A stretch of 64,000 nucleotides of DNA from Elusimicrobiota bacterium (lineage in GTDB: Bacteria > Elusimicrobiota > Elusimicrobia > UBA1565 > UBA9628). Positions 19,573 to 31,532 of the stretch are shown here, in pieces. A model generated the notes under the pieces. That model made no database searches and was not told where the DNA came from. It saw only the letters and a list, made by a program, of their open reading frames with translations. The number at the start of each line of letters is the position of its first letter. Positions within the stretch are counted from its first letter, which is position 1. The stretch covers positions 1,815,047 to 1,879,046 of the forward strand of contig CP096137.1 in the NCBI GenBank assembly GCA_023213235.1, given 5' to 3'. The position numbers and the translations under genes are program-made.

Positions 19573-20500
19573 TTTCTCTCCTGATTTCGGCCGGGGGCGA
19601 GAAGGAAGAAGTTGTTGTTGCTCAGCCGGACGGGACAGCCGTGCTTGGGGCCGTTGGGCTCCTTGCCCAGGCGCTCGCGCTGGCTCTCGATGCGGCCCCA
19701 GTCGCAATCGCCCGCGATGCTGTAGAAATACTCGGTGTCGGGACGCAGAAGACAGATCTCGCCGCGCTCGACCATCCTCTTCGTCAGCGCCCAGGACGAC
19801 GGCACAGGATTGCCTCGGAGGTCAGGACGCGTCAGCGGCTCGTCGGGGCCCGGGTCTCCGACCATCATGATCTCGGACTGCGTGCGCCGCCCGAGCCCGC
19901 CGTGGACGCCTTTGATCCGGCAGGCCTTGCCCATCGAGAAGTCGCCCGGCTTGGTGCCCACCGCCGCGATGAACAGCACGTCGCTGCCGATGTTCGGCGG
20001 GACATCCGAGGTCTGGGCGACGATCACTTTGCCTGGATACCGGCCGGAGTTGAAACGGATCGCGTACGGTCCTCGGCTGAGGTTGATGCGGCGGTGACCG
20101 TGCGCGCACGGTCCCGCGTCGCACGGCAGCTTGTCGAGATCGATGACCGTGTAGTCTCCCGCGGCCGCTTTGGCGCCGGGGTCGTGAGCCGCGCCCGAGC
20201 CTTGTCCGGCGCCGCCGGATCCGGGGCTCGAGGCGCCCGACGAGCGCGTCGTGCCGTCCTCGCCGCCGCTTTGAATTCCCTGCCCGCCGAGCGCCTGGCC
20301 GCCGCCCTGAATGCCGGCGTCCCCGGCCTCATCGGCGGGCGGGGAGAGGCGGGGCGCCCGGCAGCGGGCCGCTGGCGGAACGCGCGGTGAGGGACCGTCG
20401 GCGCGGTCTGTGTCTCCTCGGCGGGGGCCTCCTCGGGCGGGTCCTCGTCGGCGGCGGCGGGCAGCGCGAGGACGGCGGCCAACAGGAGGGCGGTTCTCAT
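19569..20500 (-). CDS. Secreted protein of unknown function, tandem copy B (frameshifted)
   Basis: About 310 residues after one repair near 20341-20344. It shares with copy A an almost identical signal/linker (EETQTAPTVPHRAFRQRPAA), then DYTVIDLDKLPCDAG, NSGRYPGKVIV and EYFYSIAGDCDWGRIE. It is shorter at the C-terminus, ending shortly after SNNNFFLLAPG. Unlike copy A it carries Cys pairs in KLPCDAGPC. Its stop overlaps the copy A start by 4 nt. The repeated GDCDW motif with paired Cys suggests a disulphide-stabilised extracellular fold. Function unknown. Confidence 0.7.
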
Positions 20501-20506
20501 GCCCGC

Positions 20507-20535
20507 AGTATAGCCCCGCCCCCGGGGAGGGTCAA
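20507..20535 (-). promoter_or_regulatory. Predicted leaderless promoter of the tandem secreted genes
   Basis: On the minus strand: TTGACC (20535-20530), 17-bp GC-rich spacer, TATACT (20512-20507), then 6 nt to the ATG at 20500. Confidence 0.65.
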
Positions 20536-20544
20536 GGCGGCGTT

Positions 20545-23376
<2,832 letters not shown>

Positions 23377-23382
23377 GGCTTG

Positions 23383-23418
23383 ATTATAGCAGATCATGGC
23401 CGATCGTACATATGTACG
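23383..23418 (-). promoter_or_regulatory. uvrA promoter with overlapping palindromic operator
   Basis: On the minus strand a TATAAT (-10, plus-strand ATTATA at 23383-23388) lies 6 nt before the uvrA ATG. A perfect 14-bp palindrome, CGTACATATGTACG, at 23405-23418 covers the expected -35. The position fits a repressor site, possibly the SOS box of this lineage. It matches neither the E. coli nor the Bacillus LexA consensus. Confidence 0.5.
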
Positions 23419-23470
23419 GTATGGAACTTTTTTGGGGGTCGATCGTATATGTAGTGTCCGGCGGTCGGCC

Positions 23471-23514
23471 ACTACTGATAATCACTCTTCCCGGGAATAG
23501 TGATTATCAGTAGT
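23471..23514. repeat. 44-bp near-perfect palindrome
   Basis: Arms ACTACTGATAATCACT (23471-23486) and its exact reverse complement (23499-23514) surround a loop that itself contains TTCCCGGGAA. It lies 24 nt before the HNH gene start and could be an operator, a cruciform or a hairpin in the leader. Confidence 0.8.
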
Positions 23515-23538
23515 AAATGCAAAACGTCAGGAGGCCGA

Positions 23539-24666
23539 ATGAACGACGACATCCATCCTCTGGAAGAGTGCGAGAAGCTCTCGGACAAGGAATTGGTTCA
23601 GGCTGTTCGCTTTCTCGCCGATCGAGCCAAGCACAACGAACTGCGCTTGCTCGCCCATCTGGCCGAATTCGACTCTCGCCGGCTGTGCCTGGAAGAGGGG
23701 CAAAGATCCGCTTATGACTACTGCCTGCATGTCCTCGGGTTCGACGAGCAGGAGGCTTATCGCCGCATCCGTGCGGCAAGGATCATCCGCTCGTTTCCGG
23801 AGGCGTGCGCCGCCCTTGCTTCCCGGAGGGTCACCATTTCGGCGCTCGTCGTCCTGTCGCCATGGCTTCAAAAAGACAACGTTGCCGCCTGGATGAAGGC
23901 GGCCGAGGGCCGATCGAAGCGCGATCTCGAAGCCCTGGTCGCCTCGCGATACCCGCAAGCCGATCAGCCTGATCATGTACGGAATTTGGCGGTTAAGACG
24001 ATGATCGTCAGTTCCGCGCCGCCCCGGGCCTTGGAAGCAGGGCCCGCCCCGGCTTCAGGCCCGGGCACGAACGGCGGAGAAGGAGGCTCGATGTTCGACA
24101 TGCCTGGAGAGCCGGTCGTCGCAGTTCCCGTGGACGGTGGACCCCCTCAGCTTATTCCGATCGGCGCGGCACGAGTGCGCGTGGGCTTCGACGCTCCGTC
24201 TGTTCTGGGCAGCTTACTCGAGAGGATGCGGCAACTCCTACGGCATAAGTATCCGGAGGGCAGGCTCGAAGACCTTGTCCGGGAGGCTTTGGAAGACTAT
24301 CTCGACCGAAAGGACCCGGAACGAAGGCTCGCTCGGGCTGAGGCGAAATCGAATGCAACCGCGATGCCCGCGCCCGAGGAGGGCGACCGCCTGCCCACGC
24401 GCTTCCTGCGCGCCTGGGCGGGCAGCCGCTACATTCCGGCGAAGGTGAAGTCCGAGGTCTGGGCCCGCGACGACGGCCGCTGCGCGTGGCGCGACGCCGA
24501 CGGCACCGTCTGCGGCTCGCGGGACTGGATCGAGTACGACCACGTCCGGCCGTTCGCGAGGGGAGGACGGTCGGACGACGCGCGCAACCTCAGGCTCGTC
24601 TGCCGGCAGCACAACCAGGCGGCCGCGCTGGCCGCCGGGTTCAGCGCCGGACCGCCGCCTTCTTGA
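23539..24666 (+). CDS. HNH endonuclease-domain protein
   Basis: 375 residues. An N-terminal helical region of the kind found before HNH domains (ECEKLSDKELVQAVRFLADR and YDYCLHVLGFDEQEAYRRI) is followed by a linker. The C-terminal HNH nuclease has VWARDDGRCAWRD, WIEYDHVRPFARGG and NLRLVCRQHNQ, where DH and the final HN are catalytic or structural. A strong AGGAGG lies before the ATG at 23539, so the upstream GTG is rejected. The frame is like DUF222/HNH proteins found scattered in genomes and may be a homing-type or defence nuclease. Its 3' end overlaps nadB convergently by 26 bp. Confidence 0.8.
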   Translation: MNDDIHPLEECEKLSDKELVQAVRFLADRAKHNELRLLAHLAEFDSRRLCLEEGQRSAYDYCLHVLGFDEQEAYRRIRAARIIRSFPEACAALASRRVTISALVVLSPWLQKDNVAAWMKAAEGRSKRDLEALVASRYPQADQPDHVRNLAVKTMIVSSAPPRALEAGPAPASGPGTNGGEGGSMFDMPGEPVVAVPVDGGPPQLIPIGAARVRVGFDAPSVLGSLLERMRQLLRHKYPEGRLEDLVREALEDYLDRKDPERRLARAEAKSNATAMPAPEEGDRLPTRFLRAWAGSRYIPAKVKSEVWARDDGRCAWRDADGTVCGSRDWIEYDHVRPFARGGRSDDARNLRLVCRQHNQAAALAAGFSAGPPPS

Positions 24667-26230
24667 GGAAGGTGTCCTTGCGCCAGGCCGCGCGGGACTT
24701 CGGCCAGTCGAGCGTGTAGTGCAGGCCGCGCGACTCCTTGCGCTTCATCGCGGAGCGGATGACCATGGTGGCCACGTCGGCGATGTTGCGCAGCTCGACG
24801 ACGTCGGGAGTCGGGAGGAACTCCCAGTAGTACTCGGCGATCTCGCGGTTGAGCAGCTCGAGGCGCGCGAGCGCGCGGTCGAGGCGCTTGTCGGTGCGCA
24901 CGATGCCGACGTAGTTCCACATGAGCTGGCGGATCTCGTCCCAGTTCTGCGAGATCACGACGGCCTCGTCGGAGGTGACCGCGCGGCCGGGGTTCCAGGG
25001 CTCGGCGCGGAACGCGGCGGGCTTGCGCGCGGGCGCGGCCGACGCGAGGTGCTCGTAGAGGCGGTGGGCGAAGACGCAGCCCTCGAGCAGCGAGTTCGAG
25101 GCCAGGCGATTGGCGCCGTGCAGGCCCGTGTGGGCGGTCTCGCCGACGGCGTAGAGGCCGGGGACCGAGGTGCGGCCGTGCTCGTCGACGTGCACGCCGC
25201 CGCAGAAGAAGTGGGCGGCCGGCACCACAGGTATTTGTTGAGTGGCCATGTCGATGCCGAACGTCTTTACCTTCTCATAGATATTGGGAAAACGGGCCTT
25301 GAGAAAGGACTTCTTGTGGTGCGTCATGTCCAGATAGACGCACTCGTCGCCGGTGCGCTTGAGCTCGGCGTCGATCGCGCGCGCGACGATGTCGCGGGGC
25401 GCGAGCTCCTTGCGGCGGTCGTAGCGCGACATGAAGCGGTCGCCGTTCTTGAGCAGCAGGCGCCCGCCCTCGCCGCGCAGCGCTTCGGACAGCAAGAAGC
25501 TCTTGGCGAGCGGGTGGTAGAGGCAGGTGGGATGGAACTGCACGAACTCCATGTTCGCCATCGTCGCGCCGGCGCGCCAGGCCATGGCCATGCCGTCGCC
25601 GGTGGCGATGTCGGGGTTCGTCGTGTAGAGGTAGACCTTGCCGGCGCCGCCGGTCGCGAGCACGGTGGCGCGCGCCTCGTAGGGATCGATGCGCCCGCTG
25701 TCGCGGTCCATGATGTAGGCGCCGCGGCAGGCGCCGGTCTTGTCGAGGAGCAGGTCGACGGCGAGCGCGTTCTCGATGACGGTCACGGCGGGGTTCGAGC
25801 GGACGGCCTCGACGAGCGCGCGCTCGATCTCGCGGCCGGTGATGTCGCCGGCGTGCAGGATGCGCCGGTGGGAGTGCCCGGCCTCGAGCCCCAGGTCGAC
25901 CGCGGCGGCGCGCTCGGTGAAGCGCACGCCGAGCTCCTGGAGCTCGCGCACGCGCTCGGGGGCCTCGGCGACGGTCAGGCGCACGACGTTCTCGTCGCAC
26001 AGCCCGGCGCCGGCGACGATCGTGTCGCGCACGTGGGAGCCGAAGCTGTCCATCTCGCTCATCACGGCGGCGATGCCGCCCTGCGCGTAGTTGGTGTTCG
26101 ACATCGCGGCGGCCTTCTTCGTCGCGAGCGTCACGCGCCCCAGGCGCGCGAGCTTCAGCGCGCTGAGCAGGCCGGCGATGCCGCTGCCGAGGACGAGAAA
26201 ATCGGGACGCCGTTGTCCGTTTTTCGACAT
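24641..26230 (-). CDS. nadB: L-aspartate oxidase
   Basis: The first step of de novo NAD synthesis: a flavoprotein that converts aspartate to iminoaspartate. 529 residues, the usual length. FAD-binding is seen in LVLGSGIAGLLSALKLA. Substrate-site segments are SNTNYAQGGIAAV, HRRILHAGDITGREIE and GGVHVDEHGRTSVPGLYAVGE. The C-terminal helical domain has RQLMWNYVGIVR. nadA and nadC are not in the window. The 3' end overlaps the HNH gene on the other strand. A TAGAAT lies about 24 nt before the start, divergent from the next gene. Confidence 0.93.
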   Translation of the reverse strand: MSKNGQRRPDFLVLGSGIAGLLSALKLARLGRVTLATKKAAAMSNTNYAQGGIAAVMSEMDSFGSHVRDTIVAGAGLCDENVVRLTVAEAPERVRELQELGVRFTERAAAVDLGLEAGHSHRRILHAGDITGREIERALVEAVRSNPAVTVIENALAVDLLLDKTGACRGAYIMDRDSGRIDPYEARATVLATGGAGKVYLYTTNPDIATGDGMAMAWRAGATMANMEFVQFHPTCLYHPLAKSFLLSEALRGEGGRLLLKNGDRFMSRYDRRKELAPRDIVARAIDAELKRTGDECVYLDMTHHKKSFLKARFPNIYEKVKTFGIDMATQQIPVVPAAHFFCGGVHVDEHGRTSVPGLYAVGETAHTGLHGANRLASNSLLEGCVFAHRLYEHLASAAPARKPAAFRAEPWNPGRAVTSDEAVVISQNWDEIRQLMWNYVGIVRTDKRLDRALARLELLNREIAEYYWEFLPTPDVVELRNIADVATMVIRSAMKRKESRGLHYTLDWPKSRAAWRKDTFLKKAAVRR

Positions 26231-26257
26231 TGAAAGGGGGTTGCGGAGTGCTAGATT
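26230..26257 (+). promoter_or_regulatory. Predicted leaderless promoter of the carbonic-anhydrase-like operon
   Basis: TTGAAA (26230-26235), 16-bp spacer, TAGATT (26252-26257), 7 nt to the ATG at 26265. It overlaps the nadB start region, so the two genes are divergent. Confidence 0.5.
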
Positions 26258-26264
26258 CTAACAA

Positions 26265-26789
26265 ATGATCCGTTCCTTCTCCGGCCGCGTCCCGAAGATA
26301 CACCCGAAAGCCTTCGTCCACGACTCCGCGGAGGTCATCGGCAAGGTGACCCTCGGCGCCGAGGCGTCCGTGTTCCCCGGCTGCGTGCTGCGCGGGGACA
26401 TCGATGAGATTAAAATCGGCTCGCGCAGCAACATCCAGGATCAAGTCGTGATTCACACGAGGGATGGCCAGCCCACGGTGATCGGCCGCGGCGTCACGGT
26501 CGGCCATCGCGCGGTTCTCCATGGATGTCGTATCGGCGACCGGGTGCTCGTCGGCATGGGGGCCATCATCATGGAAGCGACCATCGGCGCCCGCACCTTG
26601 ATCGGCGCCGGCGCGCTGGTCCCCGCCGGGGCGAAGATCCCGTCCGGCGTCCTCGTCCTCGGCTCCCCGGCGAAGGTCGTGCGCAAGCTGCGCCCCGAAG
26701 AGCTCAAGATGCTGGTCTCCAGCGAGAAGATGTACGTCGCGCTGGCGCGCGCCCACAAGACTTCGTCGAAAGTCGTGTTCGGCCTCTGA
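26265..26789 (+). CDS. Gamma-class carbonic anhydrase-like hexapeptide protein
   Basis: 174 residues built of left-handed beta-helix hexapeptide repeats (ASVFPGCVLRGDIDEIKIG, SNIQDQVVIHTRDG, TVGHRAVLHGCRIGD). The three zinc-ligand His residues of the YrdA/CaiE/gamma-CA family are at the expected places (VVIHT, VGHRAVLHG). The C-terminal helix closes the trimer. Hydration of CO2 is possible; many homologues show little activity. Its stop overlaps the kinase start as TGATG. Confidence 0.85.
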   Translation: MIRSFSGRVPKIHPKAFVHDSAEVIGKVTLGAEASVFPGCVLRGDIDEIKIGSRSNIQDQVVIHTRDGQPTVIGRGVTVGHRAVLHGCRIGDRVLVGMGAIIMEATIGARTLIGAGALVPAGAKIPSGVLVLGSPAKVVRKLRPEELKMLVSSEKMYVALARAHKTSSKVVFGL

Positions 26790-27555
26790 TGCTGGCGGCG
26801 GCTTTCCTCGCCGGCGCGGCCGCGGGCGGCGGAGCCGTCTGGGCGTGGCAGCGGCACAGCGCCAAGAAGTTCGCGCGCGTGTTCTCCTTCGCGATGCACG
26901 AGCTCAACACGCCGATCACGGCCGTCAACATGACGGTCCTCAATCTGCTGTCCGACGTCTTCGGGGAACTCCCGGCTCCGCTTAAACCCTGGGTGGAGAT
27001 GACGCGCGAGCAGGTCGGCCGGCTCAACGGGCTCGTCGGCGAGGTTCGCGATTTCGTGCACATGGAGCTGCACGAGGACTTGCGGGTCGGAAGCGCCGAG
27101 ATGAGCGCCCAGGAGATAGTGGACGAGGCACTCGTTTCCATCGCGCGCGGCATGGAGCAGGCCGGCGTCGAGTTCACGAGCTCGGTGGAGAAGGGCCTGC
27201 CGCCGCTGCGCGTCGACCCCGACCGGGCCGCGCGCTGCCTGACGAGCGCGCTGTTCCACGCCCGCAAGTTCCGCACCGGCGGCGGCATCGAGCTCAAGGC
27301 CGTGCGCGCCCCGCCGGCGCCGCCTTCGTCGTGAGCTACGACGGCCCGCGCCTGACGCCGGGGGCCGTGCGCGACAGCCTGGACCTCTACTACCCGGCGC
27401 GCCGCGGCAAGAGCCAGACGCTCGGCGCCACGGGCCTCGGCCTCGGGCTCGTGCGCGAGGTGTCCCGCCTCTCCGGCGGCGACCTGTCCTACGAGGTCGA
27501 CGACGCGGGCCGCTCCCGCCTGACTTTGACGTACGCCGCGGCGGGGGCCGCGTGA
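26789..27555 (+). CDS. Membrane-anchored histidine kinase, degenerate N-box (frameshifted)
   Basis: 255 residues after one repair at the C4 run 27309-27312. An N-terminal hydrophobic anchor is followed by the HisKA H-box in FAMHELNTPITAVN. The catalytic domain is weak. The N-box position reads CLTSALFHARKF, lacking the usual Asn, and the G1 region is VSYDGPRLTPGA. The G2 box GATGLGLGLVREV is normal. There is no sensor domain. It could be a poor or inactive kinase whose ATP binding has drifted. It overlaps the receiver gene as GTGA, so the two form a pair. Confidence 0.75.
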
Positions 27556-27920
27556 CGCGCATCCTCATCGTCGAGGACGAGCCCGAGATCGCCGACAACC
27601 TCGCGGCCCTGCTCGCGGCCAAGGGCCACAAGGTCGCGACCTGCCACGAGGGCGCCGAGGGCGTGACGCGCGCGCGCAAGGAGACGTTCGACCTCGTCCT
27701 GCTCGACGTCATGCTCCCTCGCATGTCGGGCTTCGACGTGTGCAAGCTCCTCAAGGCCGACCCCAAGACCTCCAAGATGAAGATCGTCATGGTCACCGGC
27801 CTCGGCCGCATGGGCGACGTCGAGGAGGCGTTCCGCGCGGGCGCCGACGACTACCTGATCAAGCCGTTCGACTCGGTCCGGCTCTTCAAGAAGATCGAGA
27901 AGGTGATGGCGGGCGCGTGA
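27552..27920 (+). CDS. Single-domain response regulator
   Basis: 122 residues, receiver only: ILIVEDEPE, phospho-acceptor Asp in LVLLDVMLPRMSG, Thr in VMVTGLG, Lys in YLIKPFD. There is no output domain, so it acts through protein contact or phosphotransfer. It is translationally coupled to the kinase before it and to the ceramidase-like gene after it (GTGA overlaps on both sides). Confidence 0.9.
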   Translation: MTRILIVEDEPEIADNLAALLAAKGHKVATCHEGAEGVTRARKETFDLVLLDVMLPRMSGFDVCKLLKADPKTSKMKIVMVTGLGRMGDVEEAFRAGADDYLIKPFDSVRLFKKIEKVMAGA

Positions 27921-29335
27921 GACGGGCCGCGCTCCTCGCCGCCCTGCTTCTCGCCGCCGCCCCGGCCCGCGCGCTCGAGGCCGCGGCCGCCAAGGTCGAC
28001 ATCACGCCGGACCTGGCCTCCGAGCGCGTCTGGCTCGCCGGCTTCGGCGCCAAGGGCCGCCGTCCTTCCGGCGTCCACGACCCGCTGTACGCGCGCCTCG
28101 TCCTTCTGCGCGAGGGGAACACGACGATCGCGCTGGCCGGCTTCGACCTGCTCGGTCTCTACCTCAACGACACCGAGGCCCTGCGCCGCGCCTGGTCCGG
28201 CGGCGAGCCGGGCCGCGTGCTGTTCGTCCACGCGACGCACCAGCACAGCGGCCCCGACACGCTCGGCCTCTGGGGCCGCCTGCCCGGCGTCTCCGGGATC
28301 AACAAGGCGTATCAAGAACGGATCATGGACCGCGTGGTGCAGGCGCTGCGCCTGCTCGAGACCCAGCTGCGCCCCGCGACGCTCGCCGGCGGCAAGGGAT
28401 CGCTCGACCCGCGCGGCCTGTGCGCCGACTCGCGAGACCCTCAGGTGATCGACCCCAATCTCGCCGTCCTGCGCGTGAAGGCCCGCGACGGCAAGGCGAT
28501 CGCCACGATCGTCAACTGGTCCTGCCACCCCGAGGTCATCGGCCGAGACAACAATCTGATCACCGCCGACTACCCCGGTCCGCTCTGCTCCCGCATCGAA
28601 GAAAAAACGGGAGGCGCCTGCCTCTTCCTCAACGGCGCGATCGGCGGCCTCATGACGCCGGACGTGACGGAAGAGAACTTCTACGAGACCGCGCGCATCG
28701 GACACGCGGTGGCCGACGCGGCGCTGGCGCTCCCCGTCTCGGCCGGCGGGAGCAAGCTCGCGTACCGCGCCGCGCGCCCGCTCGTGCCCGTCGAGAACTC
28801 GCGCTACCTGCTCTTCCTGCGCTCCCTGACGGGCGGGCATGACCTTAAGACCGCGGATGGCAAGGCGATCCCGGCCTGGAAGGCTCCGTTGTATTCCGTT
28901 CGGCACTTGCTACTCGGCACCAAGGCCGCGCAGCGGCCATACGTAGAGACCGAGGTCGGCGTGCTCGATCTCGGCCCGGCGCGCCTGCTCGGCATGCCCG
29001 CCGAGGTGTTCCCGGAGCTCGCGATCGGCGGCTACGACGGGAAGTATTCATACGGCAAGCCCGTCGTGGATCCGAAGGGGCCGGAGCGCGACCTCAAGAG
29101 CGCGCCGAAGGGACCCTACCTGCGCGACCTTATCAAGGCGCCGGTGCCGATGCTCGTCGGGCTCGCCAACGACGAATTGGGCTATCTGGTTCCCGCGTAC
29201 GACTTCAAGGTGAGGACGTCGAAGTCGCTGCTGCCGCGCTGGCCCGGCCACTACGAAGAGACCAACTCCATCGGCCCGTCGGCCACGGCGATCCTGACGG
29301 ACGCCGCCGCGAAGCTGCTAAACGAGAAGCGCTAG
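27917..29335 (+). CDS. Secreted neutral/alkaline ceramidase-like protein
   Basis: 472 residues with a signal peptide (LLAALLLAAAPARALEA). The N-terminal domain of the neutral/alkaline non-lysosomal ceramidase family is visible in AAKVDITPD, FVHATHQHSGPDT (zinc-ligand His pair), IVNWSCHPEVIG and LFLNGAIGGLM. The Tyr-rich C-terminal region is shorter than in true ceramidases, so the immunoglobulin-like domain is reduced. Amide hydrolysis of a sphingolipid or similar lipid is inferred. It is the third gene of the kinase-receiver operon and overlaps feoB convergently by 18 bp. Confidence 0.75.
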   Translation: MRRAALLAALLLAAAPARALEAAAAKVDITPDLASERVWLAGFGAKGRRPSGVHDPLYARLVLLREGNTTIALAGFDLLGLYLNDTEALRRAWSGGEPGRVLFVHATHQHSGPDTLGLWGRLPGVSGINKAYQERIMDRVVQALRLLETQLRPATLAGGKGSLDPRGLCADSRDPQVIDPNLAVLRVKARDGKAIATIVNWSCHPEVIGRDNNLITADYPGPLCSRIEEKTGGACLFLNGAIGGLMTPDVTEENFYETARIGHAVADAALALPVSAGGSKLAYRAARPLVPVENSRYLLFLRSLTGGHDLKTADGKAIPAWKAPLYSVRHLLLGTKAAQRPYVETEVGVLDLGPARLLGMPAEVFPELAIGGYDGKYSYGKPVVDPKGPERDLKSAPKGPYLRDLIKAPVPMLVGLANDELGYLVPAYDFKVRTSKSLLPRWPGHYEETNSIGPSATAILTDAAAKLLNEKR

Positions 29336-31220
29336 GCGGTTGGCCGCGAAGGCCAGGACGTACGCGAGCCCGAACAGGAAGACGAACTGCAGCGCCGGGA
29401 GCTTCCAGCTCCCCGTCTCGCGGCGCACGGTCACGATCGTCGAGACGCACTGCAGCGCGATCGCGAAGAACACGAGCAGGCTCGCCGCCGTGCCGAGGCC
29501 GTAGCGCAGGCGCCCGTCGGGCTCGCGCGCCTCGCGCAGGGCCTTGATGAGGCCCTCGGAGGCGTCGGACTCGCCGCCGAGCGCGTAGATCGTGCCGAGC
29601 GTGCCCACGAACACCTCGCGCGCGGCCAGCGCCGAGAGCGCCGCGATCGAGACGCGCCAGTCCCAGCCGAGGGGGCGGAACACGGGCTCGATCGCGCGGC
29701 CGGCGGCGCCGAGGGCGCTGCCCTCCATGCGCAGGGCGGCGGCGGCCTCCGGCGGGGTACCGGGGGAACGTCCCGGCGCGGATACGAGCCGAGCGCCCAC
29801 AGGATCACGCTGAGAACGAAGATGACCTTGCCCGCGCGCTCGACGAAGTGCCAGCAGCGCGCCCAGACGTAGCGCGCGAGCTCGCGCGGGCTCGGCAGGC
29901 GGTACGGCGGCAGGGCGACGGCGGGCGAGGGTGCGCCTCGTGAAGCGAGGTGAACTTGAGCGCGAGCGCGAGCAGCAGCGCGATCACGATCCCGAACGCG
30001 TACATCGCCGCCATCACGACGCCCTGGCCGTTGAAGCCCCACGGGCGGAACGCCGGGGGCACGAAGGCGGCGATGAGAAGCGTATAGACCGGGATGCGCG
30101 CCGAGCAGGTCATCAGCGGCGCGAGCAGGATCGTGACGATCCGGCGCTTCTCGCTCGGGATCGTGCGCGCGGCCATCACTCCGGGAATAGCGCACGCGAA
30201 GCTCGAGAGAAAGGGGATGAACACGCGCCCGTCGAGGCCGAACGGGCGCAGCGCGCGGTCGATCATCGCGCCCGCGCGGGGCAGGTAGCCCGTCTGCTCG
30301 AGGAAGCCGATCATCGTGAAGAGGATCGCGATCTGCGGGACGAAGACGACGACCGCCGAGATCCCGGGGATCGCGCCGTCGCAGAGCAGGCTCGCGACCG
30401 CGCCGTCGGGCAGGCGGGCGCGCAGCGCCTCGGAGAAGGAGGCCAGCGCGCCGGAGAGGAAGTCCATGATCGGGCTCGCGCCCGCGAACAGCGCCTGGAA
30501 GAGGAAGAACATCGCGGCGGCGAGGATGACGGGCCCGAGCACCGGGTGCATGACGACCCGGTCGACGCGGATCGAGCGCGCGATCGTGGGCAGGACGGCG
30601 CGGCGCGGCAGGGTCACCGAGGCGGCGCAGGCCTCGCGCGCGGCCTCGACGGCCGCGTCCTGGAGTTCGTGCAGGCGGGCGCGGCTCGTCCGGCGGAAGT
30701 CCGCGGCCTCGGTGAGGTCCGCGCGCAGGGGCTTCGGCGCGAGCAGGGCGTCGAGCTCCTTCATGCCCTCCCCGTCGCGGGCCGAGATCGCGGCGACGGG
30801 AACTCCGAGGCGCGCGGACAGCTCGGCGGCGTCGACGATGACGCCGTTGAGGCGGGCCTCGTCGATCATGTTGACCGCGACGGCGACCGGGTAGCCCGCG
30901 GCCTTGAGGCCCGCGGGCAGGACGAGGTCGTTGTCGAGGTTGCTCGCCTCGGCCACGCAGAGCACGAGCAGGTCGACGCCCTCGTCGGCGCACTCGGAGA
31001 GGAAGCGGAAGGAGACCTTCTCGTCCTCGGTCTGGGGGAGGAGGGAGAACGTGCCGGGCAGGTCCACGACCTCGACGTCGCCGCCGCGCAAAGTTCCCGA
31101 GGCCTTCTCCACGGTGCAGCCCGCGAAGTTGGCCGTGCGCTGGCGCAGGCCGGTGAGCGCGTTGAAGAGGGTCGTCTTGCCGGTGTTGGGGCGGCCGGCG
31201 AGGGCGACGACGCGGCTCAC
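29318..31220 (-). CDS. feoB: Ferrous iron transport protein B (frameshifted)
   Basis: 634 residues after repairing two one-base losses (about 29929-29931 and G5 29762-29766). The N-terminal G domain has G1 AGRPNTGKTTLFN, G3 VVDLPGTFSL, G4 VAVNMID and G5 ISARDGEG. The polytopic transport part has the Gate motifs PFLSSFACAIPGVMAAR and LAPLMTCSARIPVYT, each with the conserved Cys. It imports Fe2+ across the inner membrane. The GTG start overlaps the feoA stop. Confidence 0.93.
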
Positions 31221-31443
31221 AGGGCCTCCACGCGGATGTGCGGGAGCAGACGGGCCTCGACGGCGAGCAGCTGCGAGCCGACGAGGAGCTCGATCGGGTC
31301 GCGCAGGGGGTCGCGAGGATCTTGGTGACGTGCACGCCGGGCCGCAGGCCCAGCCCGGCGAGGCGGACCCGGTCGCTCTCGCCCATGCCCGGGAGCGCGG
31401 CCACGCGCACGGAAACGCCGAGGGCGGCCTTCTCGAGGGTCAT
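31217..31443 (-). CDS. feoA: Ferrous iron transport protein A (frameshifted)
   Basis: 75 residues after adding one base in the G5 run at 31306-31310. It has the SH3-like FeoA fold: LGVSVRVAALPGMGESDRVRL and LGLRPGVHVTKI, then a repaired end reading DPIELLVGSQLLAVEA. It is thought to regulate FeoB and is cotranscribed with it. It has no leader: the -10 is 5 nt before the ATG. Confidence 0.85.
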
Positions 31444-31448
31444 GGGGT

Positions 31449-31477
31449 ATTATAGCCTTGTTGAGACTCTATTTCAA
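31449..31477 (-). promoter_or_regulatory. feoAB promoter, leaderless
   Basis: On the minus strand: TTGAAA (31477-31472), 17-bp spacer, TATAAT (31454-31449), then 5 nt to the ATG. This is close to the sigma-70 consensus, yet leaves no room for a ribosome binding site. No obvious Fur box overlaps it. Confidence 0.7.
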
Positions 31478-31497
31478 TAAGGGGGCGTAAATTCCCC

Positions 31498-31526
31498 TGG
31501 AAATCCGGGCTCCGCCGCCTTATACT
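31498..31526 (+). promoter_or_regulatory. Predicted leaderless promoter of the M48 peptidase gene
   Basis: TGGAAA (31498-31503), 17-bp spacer, TATACT (31521-31526), 6 nt to the ATG at 31533. It is divergent from feoA. Confidence 0.5.
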
Positions 31527-31532
31527 GCGGGC

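Noticed and set aside
24719..26233. A 504-codon plus-strand frame antisense to nadB
   Set aside because: nadB is unmistakable on the other strand; the antisense frame has no domain features.
29431..31443. A 670-codon minus-strand frame starting at feoA
   Set aside because: Only its first 45 residues are FeoA, and parts near the end follow FeoB. The middle is a shadow frame of FeoB produced by frameshifts.
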